Counted from the first letter of the stretch, positions 1 to 9,192 are shown. The stretch: 64,000 nucleotides of DNA from VAXT01 sp035318925 (GCA_035318925.1 DATHDS010000036.1:82340-146339); one strand, 5' to 3'. A program made the numbers and translations. Notes: a model not told the origin generated them from the letters alone.

Positions 1-1602
1 GATCTCGACGATCTGCCGGCCCGCATCCGCGGCCGCGGAGCGCACGGCCGGCCCCATCGACGGCGTCGTCGACGAGCCGGCGGAGAGCGTGGCGTAGGGC
101 CCTCGCGCGGAATCTCCGAGCACGAGATCGACTCGGTCGAGCGGCAGCCCGAGCTCCTCGGCGGCGATCTGGGTCATCGTCGTCGCCGTGCCCGTCCCGA
201 TGTCCTGCATCGCGGTCACGACCGTCGCGCGGCCGTCCGAGCCGAGACGGACCCACGCGTAGGAGGGCGGGCCGCCGCCGCCGTACCAGATCTGGCTCGC
301 GAGCCCGACGCCGTGGCGCCACGGGCCGCTGCTGCGCCCCCGCACCTCGTCGCGCCGCTGCCAGTGCTTCTCGGCGCGCTTGTAGCACTCCATGAGGTTC
401 TTCGAGGAGTACGGCCGGTCGTCCGGCGAGTACGCGTAGTTCAGCTTCCGGATCTCGAGCGGGTCCTTGTCCAGCTTGGCCGCGAGCTCGTCGAGCAGAC
501 ACTCGAGCCCGAACGTGCCCTCGACGAAGCCGGGGGCGCGGAAGGCTTTCATCGGCGGCGTGTTGAGCTTGGCCGGCGAGAGCACGGTGCGCACGTTCTC
601 GCAGTCGTACAGCATCTGCATCGGGCCGTCCGTCGGCGCCGGCCAGCCTTCCCATCCGGTTGCGTTCACGTACTCGCCGGCCAGCGCGACGAGGGTCCCG
701 TCCGAGCGCGCGGCGGCGGTCAGCCGCTGGATCGTCGAGTTCCGGTTGCCGGCAGCGAGGTTCTCCTCGCGGCGGGTGAGCGCACAGCGCACCGGCCGTC
801 CGGTCCGCCTGGCGAGCTCGGCGGCCACGTAGGTGTGATCGTTCGCGCCGTTCTTCGAGCCGAAGCCCCCGCCCATGAACTCGCAGACGACGCGCACCTT
901 GTCCGGTGGAAGGCCGAGCTTCAACGCCACCTCGTCGCGTACGCCCCAGATGAACTGGGTCGAGATGTAGATGTCGAGGCGATCCGCGCGCCACTCGCAG
1001 ATCGACTGGTGCGGCTCGAACGAGCTGTGCAGCACCGTCTGCGTCCGGTACTCGGCCTCGACGACGACGTCCGCCTCCGCGATCGCCTTGTCCACGTCGC
1101 CGCGCTCGTACCGGCTCGGCTCGCTGACGAACTGGCCGCGGCGCACCGCCTCGTCCGGATCGGTCAGCGGCTCGCGAACCTCCCAGTCGACCTCCACGAG
1201 CGCGAGCGCTGTGCGCGCCTGGCCGTCTGTGTCGGCTGCGATCGCCGCGACTGCCTGTCCCTGGAAGCCCGGCTCGTCGGTGAGCGTGTTCGCCTCGCCC
1301 GGGCCGATCGCCGCCCGTACGCCCGGCGCCTCGAGCGCCTTCTCGAACGAGATCTTCCTCACGCGCGCGTGCGCGTGCGGCGAGCGCAGGACGGCGGCGT
1401 GGAGCATTCCGGGCAGCTTGAGGTCGGCCGTGTAGCGCGCCTCGCCCCGCGCGCGGAGAGGGCCGGTCACCCTCGTGGCGGGCCGCCCGACGACCTCCCG
1501 CGGGCCGGCAGGCCACTGCTCGAGCGCGTCTTCCTCGACGACGAGCCAGACCTCCTCGTAGCGGCCCTCGACCTCCTTCTCGGTTCGGATCAGCCTTGCC
1601 AC
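1..1602 (-). CDS. Xanthine dehydrogenase/CO dehydrogenase-family large (molybdopterin) subunit, 3' end cut by window edge
   Basis: This is the molybdopterin-binding catalytic subunit of a xanthine oxidase-family hydroxylase; 534 residues are visible and the C-terminus lies beyond base 1. The GTG start at 1602 overlaps the end of the iron-sulfur subunit gene by 13 bases, so the two are probably translationally coupled. Visible landmarks are the aldehyde-oxidase a/b-hammerhead region near the N-terminus, GGGFGSKN at about residue 245 (a cofactor-binding loop), FRAPG near 354 and QDIGTGT near 466. The catalytic Glu of the family lies further C-terminal, outside the window. The substrate cannot be told from sequence. 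No FAD-binding middle subunit is present between the two subunits; it may lie to the left or be replaced. Family assignment is firm, substrate unknown. Confidence 0.9.
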   Translation of the reverse strand, partial: MARLIRTEKEVEGRYEEVWLVVEEDALEQWPAGPREVVGRPATRVTGPLRARGEARYTADLKLPGMLHAAVLRSPHAHARVRKISFEKALEAPGVRAAIGPGEANTLTDEPGFQGQAVAAIAADTDGQARTALALVEVDWEVREPLTDPDEAVRRGQFVSEPSRYERGDVDKAIAEADVVVEAEYRTQTVLHSSFEPHQSICEWRADRLDIYISTQFIWGVRDEVALKLGLPPDKVRVVCEFMGGGFGSKNGANDHTYVAAELARRTGRPVRCALTRREENLAAGNRNSTIQRLTAAARSDGTLVALAGEYVNATGWEGWPAPTDGPMQMLYDCENVRTVLSPAKLNTPPMKAFRAPGFVEGTFGLECLLDELAAKLDKDPLEIRKLNYAYSPDDRPYSSKNLMECYKRAEKHWQRRDEVRGRSSGPWRHGVGLASQIWYGGGGPPSYAWVRLGSDGRATVVTAMQDIGTGTATTMTQIAAEELGLPLDRVDLVLGDSARGPYATLSAGSSTTPSMGPAVRSAAADAGRQIVEI

Positions 1603-2030
1603 GTCGAGATCGCCTCCTCGATCTTCGGATACGTCCCGCAGCGGCAGAGGTTGCCGGCCATTGCATACCGGATCTCCTCCGAGCTCGGCTGTGGGTTTGC
1701 CTCGACCAGCGCCGACGCGGCCACGATCTGGCCCGGAGTGCAGAAGCCGCACTGGAGCGCGTCCGTGCGTACGAACGCGTCGACGAGCGGATGCTCGCGC
1801 AGCCCCTCGATCGTCGTCACCACGCGGTCACCGACGGTGTGGACGAGCGTGATGCAGGAGTAGACCGGCACGCCGTCGAGCAGCACCGTGCAGGCGCCGC
1901 AGTGCCCTTCCGCACACGCGATCTTCGTCCCCGTCAGCCCGATGTCGTCGCGCAGGGCCTCCGCGAGGGTGCGACCGACCGGCAGCTCGAGCTCGTATGT
2001 GTCGTCGTTGACCCGGAGCTCAAGCGTCAC
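1590..2030 (-). CDS. Xanthine dehydrogenase-family [2Fe-2S] subunit
   Basis: A 146-residue small subunit that carries electrons between the molybdenum site and the acceptor. It has the two-cluster arrangement of the family: a plant-ferredoxin-like N-terminal domain with Cys39, Cys44, Cys47 and Cys59 (CAEGHCGAC), and an all-helical C-terminal domain with CGFC (Cys94, Cys97) and CRC (Cys129, Cys131). The length is slightly below the usual 150-170. It starts at ATG 2030, inside the last codons of the upstream amidohydrolase (11-base overlap), and its end overlaps the large-subunit start, so the three genes form one operon transcribed leftwards. Confidence 0.93.
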   Translation of the reverse strand: MTLELRVNDDTYELELPVGRTLAEALRDDIGLTGTKIACAEGHCGACTVLLDGVPVYSCITLVHTVGDRVVTTIEGLREHPLVDAFVRTDALQCGFCTPGQIVAASALVEANPQPSSEEIRYAMAGNLCRCGTYPKIEEAISTWQG

Positions 2031-3168
2031 TGGTCACCGCCAGGATGTCGGCGAGGTGGATGAGCCCGAAGGCGACGCGGCGCGCGGTCTGCCAGTCCTC
2101 CTCCTCGACCTCGGGCAGCTCGCGCCAGGCGTCTCGGGCCCTCGTCAGGAGCTCGCGGATCTGCTCCAGCTCTTCGACCTTCCCGTTGCGCTCGTCGCAC
2201 GCGTTCAGCGCGAGGCCGAGCACCCCGATCGTGTCCGGCTGCCGCGTCCAGAGCAGCGGCGTCGCCATCGACAGGTACTGGTGGATCCGCGCGAGTGCCA
2301 TCGACTGGGAGAAGGTGCCCCGCCCTGTCGGGGCGGTCGGCTCGAGCGGAGGCTCACCGTTTGCGATTCGGTTCGCGCTCCCGGCGAGCATCCCCCGCAG
2401 CTGCTCCTCGTCGAGCCCGCCGAGCTTTGCCGTCCGCAGCGCGATCAGCAGCGAGCCCGGCTGGCGCCCGTACGGGTAGTCGGAGGCGTAGAGAACCTGC
2501 TCGGGCGGGACCTGGTGGAAGAAGTCGAGGAGGTCGACTGGGCTCCAGACCGAGGTGTCGAAGAAGACGCCCGCCTTGCCGGCGAATCGTCCTGCGAGGC
2601 CCGCCAGGTCCGCGATGCCCGCGTGGGCGATGATCAGCTGAGCGTCCGGATAGGCGTCCGTGAGGCGACCGAGGTTCTCGGCGATGGGCGGCAGGCCGCG
2701 GCCGCCGTGGATCAGGATCGGAACCTTCCGCTCGGCCGCCAGCTCGAACACCGGTGCCAGTCGTTCGTCGTTGAGGAGGAAGCGCTGGGCGCGCGGGTGG
2801 AGCTTGATCCCGCGGGCGCCGAGGTCGAGGCACCGCTTCGCCTCCGCGATCGGATCCTCGCCCAGGTCGAGCCGGACGAACGGGATCAGGCGCCCCTCGG
2901 AGCGCTTCGCGTGTTCGAGTGTCCGGTCGTTCGGCGCCCGGAAGCCGGGATGGCGGTCCGCCTCGTCCATGCAGAAGACGAAGGCGCGTGACACCCCGTG
3001 GCTGTCCATGATCCGCTCGAGCTCGTCGTACGTGCCTCGGGTGCCGTCGATGTCGTTGCCGAGGTGGACATGCGCATCGAAGATCTCCGCGCCGGCCGGC
3101 AGCTCCTTTCGAAGCACCTGGTCGTACGTGGCGATCAGCTCCTGGCCGCGTTCGAACGCGTCGTCCAC
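2020..3168 (-). CDS. Amidohydrolase family 2 (TIM-barrel metal-dependent hydrolase)
   Basis: A 382-residue protein of the amidohydrolase-2 group. Recognisable metal-site segments are the N-terminal DAHVHLG (His33, His35), LIHGGRG and IIAHAG in mid-protein, and YASDYPYG near residue 225 with the conserved Asp. The C-terminal third is helical and not a recognised domain. It starts with GTG at 3168, 8 bases downstream of a TAGACT box, and its end overlaps the iron-sulfur subunit gene. Sharing an operon with a molybdenum hydroxylase suggests a ring-opening or hydrolysis step in the same catabolic route, but that is inference; the substrate is not identifiable. Confidence 0.8.
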   Translation of the reverse strand: MDDAFERGQELIATYDQVLRKELPAGAEIFDAHVHLGNDIDGTRGTYDELERIMDSHGVSRAFVFCMDEADRHPGFRAPNDRTLEHAKRSEGRLIPFVRLDLGEDPIAEAKRCLDLGARGIKLHPRAQRFLLNDERLAPVFELAAERKVPILIHGGRGLPPIAENLGRLTDAYPDAQLIIAHAGIADLAGLAGRFAGKAGVFFDTSVWSPVDLLDFFHQVPPEQVLYASDYPYGRQPGSLLIALRTAKLGGLDEEQLRGMLAGSANRIANGEPPLEPTAPTGRGTFSQSMALARIHQYLSMATPLLWTRQPDTIGVLGLALNACDERNGKVEELEQIRELLTRARDAWRELPEVEEEDWQTARRVAFGLIHLADILAVTSDA

Positions 3169-3176
3169 GAAAACCC

Positions 3177-3200
3177 AGTCTATGCACAGGGCGGTAGGAT
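3177..3200. promoter_or_regulatory. Divergent -10 boxes for the amidohydrolase and M24 peptidase genes
   Basis: AGTCTA at 3177-3182 reads TAGACT on the minus strand, 8 bases before the GTG of the amidohydrolase. TAGGAT at 3195-3200 precedes the M24 peptidase ATG by 9 bases on the plus strand. Neither gene has a clear ribosome binding site, so transcripts with no or almost no leader are likely. Confidence 0.5.
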
Positions 3201-3209
3201 GCCGCCGCT

Positions 3210-4346
3210 ATGCCTGACGTCCTGATCTACGCCGACTCCGTCGTTTCGCCCGAGATGCGCCACGAGGTTCCCGTCCTCGTCCCGGACCCGTTTCTCTACG
3301 CCGAGAAAGACGGCCGGCGTTACGCGGCGACGAGCTCGTTCGAGGTCGTTCGGATCGCCGAGGCGGGGATCGAGGCGCACCCCTGGGAGGACTTCGGCTA
3401 CGACGAGGCGATCGCGCAGGGCCTCCCGCGCGAGGAGATCACCTGGCTGCACATCAACCTCAACGCCTGTCGCAGCTTCGGGATCGAGGACGCGATCGTG
3501 CCCCGCAGCTTCCCGGCCCTCGTCGCCGATCACCTGCGCGCCAACGGGATCACGCTCCAGCCGGACTACGACTTCTTCGCCAATCGCCGGCGCGTGAAGA
3601 CCGAGGCGGAGATCGCGGGCATTCGCCGGGCTCAGAAGGCCGCCGAGGCCGGGATGGGCGCGGCGAAGGACCTGCTTGCCCGAGCCGAGCCGTCGAACGG
3701 CAGCCTGTCCGTCGACGGCAAGCCGCTGACCAGCGAGCTGCTCAAGGTCGCGATTCGCCAGGCCTTCACCGACCACGGCATGTCAGGCGACGACTTCATC
3801 GTCTCGCACGGAGCGCAGACGGCGATCGGGCACGAGCTCGGTTTCGGGCCGATCGCGCCTGACGAGCCCGTCGTCATCGACCTCTGGCCGAAGGATCCCG
3901 AGTCCGGCTGTTACGCGGACATGACGAGGACCTACGTCGTCGGGACGCCGCCGGAGGAGCTCGTCGAGTACCACCGCCTCGTCAAGGAGGCCCTCGACCG
4001 CTCGCTTGCGGCGACGAAGGCCGGCGTTCCGGGCGTCGACCTGTTCAAGCTCGTCTGTGATTTCTTCGAGGAGCACGGCCAGAAGACCGCGATCTCCAAG
4101 CCGCCCGGCGAGGTGCTGGAGAACGGGTTCTTCCACGGCCTCGGTCACGGCGTGGGGCTCGAGGTGCACGAGGCTCCCGGCATGGGGCGCGGCGCCACCG
4201 GCGAACTGTTGGCCGGTGACGTCGTCACGCTGGAGCCCGGCCTCTACCGTCAGGGCTTCGGCGGCTGCCGGCTCGAGGATCTCATCCTCGTGACCGAGAA
4301 CGGCGCCGAGAATCTCACGGACTTTTCGTACGACCTGACGCCGTAG
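3210..4346 (+). CDS. M24-family metallopeptidase (Xaa-Pro aminopeptidase-like)
   Basis: A 378-residue pita-bread-fold peptidase expected to remove N-terminal residues before proline. The five metal ligands of the family can be placed: Asp224 (VVIDLWP), Asp237 (YADMTRTY), His313 (GLGHGVGLEVHE), Glu342 (LEPGLY) and Glu356 (CRLEDL). The N-terminal 130 residues are the usual creatinase-like domain. ATG 3210 follows a TAGGAT box. The stop codon overlaps the GTG of the acetyl-CoA synthetase gene by one base (TAGTG), so the two are cotranscribed, although there is no obvious metabolic link. All catalytic residues are intact. Confidence 0.88.
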   Translation: MPDVLIYADSVVSPEMRHEVPVLVPDPFLYAEKDGRRYAATSSFEVVRIAEAGIEAHPWEDFGYDEAIAQGLPREEITWLHINLNACRSFGIEDAIVPRSFPALVADHLRANGITLQPDYDFFANRRRVKTEAEIAGIRRAQKAAEAGMGAAKDLLARAEPSNGSLSVDGKPLTSELLKVAIRQAFTDHGMSGDDFIVSHGAQTAIGHELGFGPIAPDEPVVIDLWPKDPESGCYADMTRTYVVGTPPEELVEYHRLVKEALDRSLAATKAGVPGVDLFKLVCDFFEEHGQKTAISKPPGEVLENGFFHGLGHGVGLEVHEAPGMGRGATGELLAGDVVTLEPGLYRQGFGGCRLEDLILVTENGAENLTDFSYDLTP

Positions 4347-6316
4347 TGGGCGAGGAAGCGGGGAACACCCCGACGATCGAAACGATGCAGCTCGAAGAGC
4401 GGCGGTATCCGTCGCCCGAGGACTTCGCGGCCCAGGCCAACGCCCAGCCTGACATCTACGACCGTGACTTCGAGGAGTTCTGGGAGACCGAGGCGCGCGA
4501 GCGCGTCACCTGGTTCGAGCCGTTCTCGGAGCTGCTGGACTGGAAGCCGCCGTACGCGAAGTGGTACCTCGGCGGCAAGCTCAACGTCTGCTTCAACTGC
4601 GTCGACCGTCACGTCGAGGCCGGGCAGGGCTCGAAGGTCGCCTACCACTGGGAAGGCGAGCCCGAGGAGGACCGCCGGACGATCACCTTCTCCGACCTTC
4701 AGCGCGACGTGGTCAAGCTCGCGAACGCGCTCAAGCGGCTGGGCGCCGGCAAGGGCACGCCGGTCGGGATCTACATGGGCATGGTCCCCGAGCTGCCGGT
4801 GGCGATGCTGGCGTGTGCACGGCTCGGCGCGCCACACACGGTCGTCTTCGGCGGCTTCTCGGCCGAGTCGCTCTCCGGCCGCCTGAACGACATGGGCTGC
4901 GAGCTCCTGATCACCCAGGACGAGGCCTGGCGCAAGGGCTCACCTGTCCCACTGAAGCGCAACGTAGACGACGCGCTGGCGGAGTCACCAACTGTGAAGA
5001 AGGCGATCGTCCTCCGCAGGACCGGCAACGAGGTTCCCATGGAGGGAGGCCGGGACGAGTGGTGGCACGAGCTCGTCGCGGAGGAGAGCGACGACCCCGC
5101 TACGTGCCCGTGCGAGCCGATGGATTCCGAAGATCTCCTCTACCTGCTGTACACGAGCGGGACGACTGCGAAGCCGAAGGGGATCGTCCACACGACGGGC
5201 GGCTACCTCGTCGGCGTGGCGGCGACGCACCACTACATCTTCGACGTCAAGCCCGACTCGGTCTACTGGTGCGCCGCCGACGTCGGCTGGGTGACCGGCC
5301 ACAGCTACATCGTCTACGGCCCGCTCTGCAACGGGACGACCGGCGTCATGTACGAGGGCGTCCCCGACTACCCGGATCGCGACCGCTGGTGGGCGATCGT
5401 CGAGCGCTACGGGGTGGACGTCCTCTACACGGCGCCGACGGCGATCCGCAGCCACATGAAGTGGGGGAGCGAGCACGCGCAGAAGCACGACCTCTCGTCG
5501 ATCCGCCTCCTCGGCTCGGTCGGCGAGCCGATCAACCCGGAGGCCTGGATCTGGTATCGGGACGTCATCGGCGGAGGAAAGGTGCCGGTCGTCGACACCT
5601 GGTGGCAGACCGAGACTGGGATGATCCTGATCACACCGCTCCCGGGCGTGACGACGACGAAGCCTGGCTCGGCCACGAAGCCGTTCCCGGGTGTCGACGC
5701 GGCAGTCTTCGACGAGCAGGGGAACGAGGTCGGCCCCGGCGGCGGCGGCTATCTCGTGCTGCGCCGGCCCTGGCCCGCGATGCTGCGCGGGATCCATAAG
5801 GATCACGACCGCTACGTCGAGACGTACTGGTCGAAGTACGAGGACGTGTACTTCGCCGGCGACGGCGCGCGGATCGACGAGGACGGCGACTTCTGGCTCA
5901 TGGGCCGCGTCGACGACGTGATGAACGTCTCGGGGCACCGGATTTCGACAATCGAGGTCGAGAGCGCGCTCGTCGATCACGGGCGCGTCGCAGAGGCGGC
6001 CGTGGCTGCGCGGGCCGACGCGACGACGGGGCAGGCGATCGTCGCCTTCGTCTCGCTCAAGGGCGGCGAGGAAGGCTCGCTCGAGATGCTCGAGGAGCTG
6101 CGCAACCACGTGGCGAAGAAGATCGGGCCGATCGCGAAGCCGGCGAACATCGTCTTCACGCCCGAGCTGCCCAAGACCCGCAGCGGCAAGATCATGCGCC
6201 GGCTCCTGCGCGACGTGGCCGAGAACCGTCCGCTCGGCGACACGACGACGCTCGCCGATCCCGGTGTGGTCGACGAGATCCGCGACCGCTCGGCCGCCGA
6301 AGCGCCCGAGGAGTGA
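4346..6316 (+). CDS. acsA: Acetyl-CoA synthetase
   Basis: A 656-residue AMP-forming acetate:CoA ligase, the normal length for the family. It has the ACS N-terminal domain (YLGGKLNVCFNCVDRH), the P-loop-like TSGTTAKPKG near residue 270, WWQTETG near 415, and the C-terminal LPKTRSGKIMRR in which Lys at about residue 615 is the site regulated by acetylation in homologues. It activates acetate (and probably propionate) to acetyl-CoA. The GTG start overlaps the stop of the M24 peptidase gene by one base. A few bases after its stop lies the end of a convergent small gene. Confidence 0.95.
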   Translation: MGEEAGNTPTIETMQLEERRYPSPEDFAAQANAQPDIYDRDFEEFWETEARERVTWFEPFSELLDWKPPYAKWYLGGKLNVCFNCVDRHVEAGQGSKVAYHWEGEPEEDRRTITFSDLQRDVVKLANALKRLGAGKGTPVGIYMGMVPELPVAMLACARLGAPHTVVFGGFSAESLSGRLNDMGCELLITQDEAWRKGSPVPLKRNVDDALAESPTVKKAIVLRRTGNEVPMEGGRDEWWHELVAEESDDPATCPCEPMDSEDLLYLLYTSGTTAKPKGIVHTTGGYLVGVAATHHYIFDVKPDSVYWCAADVGWVTGHSYIVYGPLCNGTTGVMYEGVPDYPDRDRWWAIVERYGVDVLYTAPTAIRSHMKWGSEHAQKHDLSSIRLLGSVGEPINPEAWIWYRDVIGGGKVPVVDTWWQTETGMILITPLPGVTTTKPGSATKPFPGVDAAVFDEQGNEVGPGGGGYLVLRRPWPAMLRGIHKDHDRYVETYWSKYEDVYFAGDGARIDEDGDFWLMGRVDDVMNVSGHRISTIEVESALVDHGRVAEAAVAARADATTGQAIVAFVSLKGGEEGSLEMLEELRNHVAKKIGPIAKPANIVFTPELPKTRSGKIMRRLLRDVAENRPLGDTTTLADPGVVDEIRDRSAAEAPEE

Positions 6317-6523
6317 CTAGAGCCGGTCGGCGGGCCGAATTGCCGCGAGCAGGCGCCGCAGCAGGGAGCGGCGATCATGACTCGATTCGTGCTCGACCTC
6401 GGCACGGCGCCGCTCGATATCGAGCTCGTCCTCGAAGCGCGCAGCTCCAAGGTCGAAGTCGTCGTAGGGATGGCCGTCGCTATGCGTCCAGCCGGGCCGC
6501 GGGTTCGGACGACCAGGCGACAT
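6317..6523 (-). CDS. Small hydrophilic protein, unknown
   Basis: A 68-residue, highly charged and Arg-rich protein of unrecognised family; the middle reads DELDIERRRAEVEHE and the end RRSLLRRLLAAIRPADRL, probably an amphipathic helix. ATG 6523 lies 16 bases after the M16 peptidase stop on the same strand and is preceded by GAGGACT, a usable ribosome binding site, so it would be the last gene of that operon. It ends directly against the acsA stop. No homology can be claimed; reality rests on placement, ribosome binding site and composition. Confidence 0.5.
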   Translation of the reverse strand: MSPGRPNPRPGWTHSDGHPYDDFDLGAARFEDELDIERRRAEVEHESSHDRRSLLRRLLAAIRPADRL

Positions 6524-6539
6524 AGTCCTCGACCGCCCT

Positions 6540-7814
6540 CTAGGCGAGAAGCTGCTCGAAGTGCTCTTGCCGGTCCTGTTCGAACGGGCCGATGACCGCC
6601 AGATTGAGCCCGTGGCCGCCGATCACGTCCTGGGCGACGCGCTGGACGTCCTCGGCGGTGACGGCGTCGAGGACGTCCAGGATCTCCTCCGGCTCGGTCG
6701 CCTGCCCCTCGAGGACTTCGCGGCGCAGCCCGAACATGACGAGCCCGTGCGGGCTCTCCGTCTGCAGGACGAAGCGTCCCTTCGCCACGTTGCGCGCCTT
6801 CTCTAGCTCGTCTGACCCAACCGCCTCGTCGGTGATCTTGCGCAGCTCGGCAACCGTGGTCGTGATCGCCTCGTCGATGCGTTCGATATCGACGCCGGCC
6901 TGGGAGAAGAGGGAGCCCGCGTCGGTGTAGCTGTGGTTGATCGCGTAGATGTAGTAGGCGAGCCCGCGCCGTTCGCGGATCTCGGTGAAGAGCCGCGACG
7001 ACATGCCCGTGCCGAGCACGGTTGCGAGCACCTGGAGCGCGTAGCGATCGGGATGGACGAGCGGGTAGCTGGGCACGCCGACGCAGATATGCGCCTGGTC
7101 GGAGGCCTTCGTGTGGATCCTCACCCGCGGCGTGCCGTTCGCGGGCAGCGCGGCGGGAGCAGGCGCGCCGGTTTCAGCCGGCTCGAGGTCGCCGAGCAGC
7201 CGTTCGATCTCCGCCTCGAGGCCGCCACCGATCTTCCCGGCGACGCCGACCACCATCCGCTCGGGCTTGTACCAGCGGTCGACGTAGCCGAGGAACGTGT
7301 CCCGGGTCGCGGCTCGGACGGTCTCCTTGCGACCGATGATGTCCCAGCCGAGCGGCTGGTCGCCGTAGAGAAGCTGGTCGTAGACGCCGCTGATGTAGTC
7401 CCGAGGAGTGTCGAAGTACATGTTCATCTCCTCGACGATCACGCCCTTCTCGCGGTCGATCTCCTCCTGGTCGAACTTCGAGTGCCGGAGCATGTCGACG
7501 AGGACGTCGAGCGCAATCGACCGGTGCTCGCCCGCGCAGCGGACGTAGTAGCCCGTGTACTCCTTGCCCGTGAACGCGTTGAACTCCCCGCCGATCCCGT
7601 CGATCTCACTGCCGATGTCGCGCGCGGTAGGCCGGCTCTCCGTCCCCTTGAAGAACATGTGCTCGGCGAAGTGGGCGATGCCGCTCGTGTCCGGCGTCTC
7701 GTAGCGCGAGCCGGCGGCGAGCATGATGAAGCAGGAGACCGACTGCGCGTGACCCATCGGCGCGGTCAGCAGGCGGAGCCCGCTCGGCAGCGTCTGTCGC
7801 TCGAAGACCCCCAT
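6540..7814 (-). CDS. M16-family zinc peptidase (processing peptidase-like)
   Basis: A 424-residue insulinase-superfamily protein with the inverted zinc motif HFAEH (His48, Glu51, His52) and the downstream conserved region YYVRCAGEH. The length and two-lobed arrangement match bacterial homologues of the mitochondrial processing peptidase beta subunit (PqqL/YmxG type). The C-terminal domain includes GLAYYIYA and the R/Y-bearing segment typical of the group. Its ATG overlaps the stop of the upstream thioesterase by one base (TGATG). It probably degrades small peptides or signal-peptide fragments. Confidence 0.9.
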   Translation of the reverse strand: MGVFERQTLPSGLRLLTAPMGHAQSVSCFIMLAAGSRYETPDTSGIAHFAEHMFFKGTESRPTARDIGSEIDGIGGEFNAFTGKEYTGYYVRCAGEHRSIALDVLVDMLRHSKFDQEEIDREKGVIVEEMNMYFDTPRDYISGVYDQLLYGDQPLGWDIIGRKETVRAATRDTFLGYVDRWYKPERMVVGVAGKIGGGLEAEIERLLGDLEPAETGAPAPAALPANGTPRVRIHTKASDQAHICVGVPSYPLVHPDRYALQVLATVLGTGMSSRLFTEIRERRGLAYYIYAINHSYTDAGSLFSQAGVDIERIDEAITTTVAELRKITDEAVGSDELEKARNVAKGRFVLQTESPHGLVMFGLRREVLEGQATEPEEILDVLDAVTAEDVQRVAQDVIGGHGLNLAVIGPFEQDRQEHFEQLLA

Positions 7815-8194
7815 CAGGCGGCGAGCGCTTCCCGCCAGGCCCGCGGCACCTCGACTGATTGGCCGGCTTCGTAGTCGAACGAGACGATGACCGTTTTCGC
7901 CTCCGCGGCGACCGTGTCGGCCGAGCGCACCTCGTACTCGAGCTCGAAGCTCTTCGTGCCGACGGCGGCGGGCCGGACGCCGATCTCGATCTCGTCTCCG
8001 ACTCGCAGCGGAGCACGAAAGTCGATTTCCACGCGGGCCAGGATCATGTTCGTCACCTCGGCGCCGAACGGCAGCAGGTACGCGATTCTCGCCTCCTCGA
8101 TGTAGGTCAAGAAGACCGCGTTGTTCACGTGACCCATCGAGTCGACGTCCCGAAAACGGACCGTCTCACGGTGCACGAAGTCGAACCCCTCCAC
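7814..8194 (-). CDS. Hot-dog fold acyl-CoA thioesterase (4HBT family)
   Basis: About 126 residues from the chosen GTG at 8194. The family signature is clear: VRFRDVDSMGHVNNAVFLTYIEEAR, with the catalytic-type Asp in the DVDSMGHVNN loop, followed by the hot-dog strands (ARVEIDFRAPLRVGDEIEIG). It hydrolyses acyl-CoA thioesters, substrate unknown. The frame is open further upstream but that would overlap the epimerase gene by 150 bases; GTG 8194 lies 10 bases after the epimerase stop. Its stop overlaps the M16 peptidase start. Start choice moderate, family firm. Confidence 0.85.
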   Translation of the reverse strand: MEGFDFVHRETVRFRDVDSMGHVNNAVFLTYIEEARIAYLLPFGAEVTNMILARVEIDFRAPLRVGDEIEIGVRPAAVGTKSFELEYEVRSADTVAAEAKTVIVSFDYEAGQSVEVPRAWREALAA

Positions 8195-8204
8195 GTCGTG
8201 GATG

Positions 8205-9179
8205 CTACCGAGCCTTCCACGCCGCCAGGATCTCAGCCTCACGCTCGGGTGCCATTCCGGCGGTATCCGTGGTCTCGGCCACGTCGAGCGTGGCGCGGAC
8301 GGTGTCTGCCAGAGGGCGGAACGTGAGCCCTGCGCCGACCGCACGCGAGACGTCGGTCCTGTGCATGCCGACCGCCTCGGGGTCCTGGAGCCAGAGCGGG
8401 AGCTCCATCCACTCGCCCACCTCCTGCTCGAGGAGAAAATCGCCGTCGACGTACGTGAAGGCGGCGTCGCTGCCGGCGACGTCCCGACAGGACTCGACGA
8501 GCGCTTGCCAGGAGACGCCTTCGTTGGTGGCGTTGAACGTTCCTCCGGTCTTGCGCTCGCAGAGGTCGATCAACCAGCCCGCCAGGTCGCGGACGTCGAT
8601 GAACTGGACCGCTCGCTCGGGCGGTCCCGGGACGAGAACTTCGCCACCGCTGGCAATCCGGTGGGGCCAGTACGTGAATCGTCCGGTCGGGTCGTGCGGG
8701 CCGACGATGAGCCCGGGGCGGACGAGCGCATGGCGGTCCGGGATCGGTTCCGCGACCGCGCGCTCGCAGAGTGCCTTCAGAGCACCGTAGTTCGAGTAGT
8801 CCTCGAGCAACCGGTCGACGGGCTTGTCGTCGGGGAGCTCCTCCAACGGGCTGTCTTCGCGGCGCGGCTCGCTGAAGTCGTCGTAGACCGAGATGCTCGA
8901 GATGAAGAGGTACTGGTCGACGGAGTCGGCGAGCGCCTCGGCCGAGGATCGGACGACCGCGGGGACGTAGCCGCTCGGGTCGAGGACCGCATCCCACGTG
9001 CGGCCGGCGAGGGCGGAGAGGTCGTGCCCGCGATCGCCGTGCAGCTTCTCGGCGCCGGGGAAGAGCTCGGGATTGGTCTCGCCGCGGTTGAAGAGGGTGA
9101 CCTCGTGGCCGCGGCCGAGCGCTGCCTCGACGGCCGCGCGACCGAGGAATTTCGTGCCGCCGAGAACGAGGAGCTTCAC
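8205..9179 (-). CDS. NAD-dependent epimerase/dehydratase (extended SDR)
   Basis: A 324-residue extended short-chain dehydrogenase with the Rossmann motif GGTKFLG at residues 7-13 and the catalytic YxxxK as YGALK at about 130, preceded by SSISVYDD. The C-terminal half has the sugar-epimerase-like region (FIDVRDLAGWLIDL). Members of this kind act on nucleotide-sugar or isoprenoid-like substrates; the substrate here is unknown. GTG 9179 follows a TACGGT box by 7 bases, suggesting a leaderless transcript that also covers the thioesterase, M16 peptidase and small protein genes. Confidence 0.87.
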   Translation of the reverse strand: MKLLVLGGTKFLGRAAVEAALGRGHEVTLFNRGETNPELFPGAEKLHGDRGHDLSALAGRTWDAVLDPSGYVPAVVRSSAEALADSVDQYLFISSISVYDDFSEPRREDSPLEELPDDKPVDRLLEDYSNYGALKALCERAVAEPIPDRHALVRPGLIVGPHDPTGRFTYWPHRIASGGEVLVPGPPERAVQFIDVRDLAGWLIDLCERKTGGTFNATNEGVSWQALVESCRDVAGSDAAFTYVDGDFLLEQEVGEWMELPLWLQDPEAVGMHRTDVSRAVGAGLTFRPLADTVRATLDVAETTDTAGMAPEREAEILAAWKAR

Positions 9180-9186
9180 GATCGGA

Positions 9187-9192
9187 ACCGTA
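9187..9192 (-). promoter_or_regulatory. -10 box, leaderless epimerase start
   Basis: TACGGT on the minus strand ends 7 bases before the GTG start codon at 9179, with no ribosome binding site in between. Confidence 0.5.
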
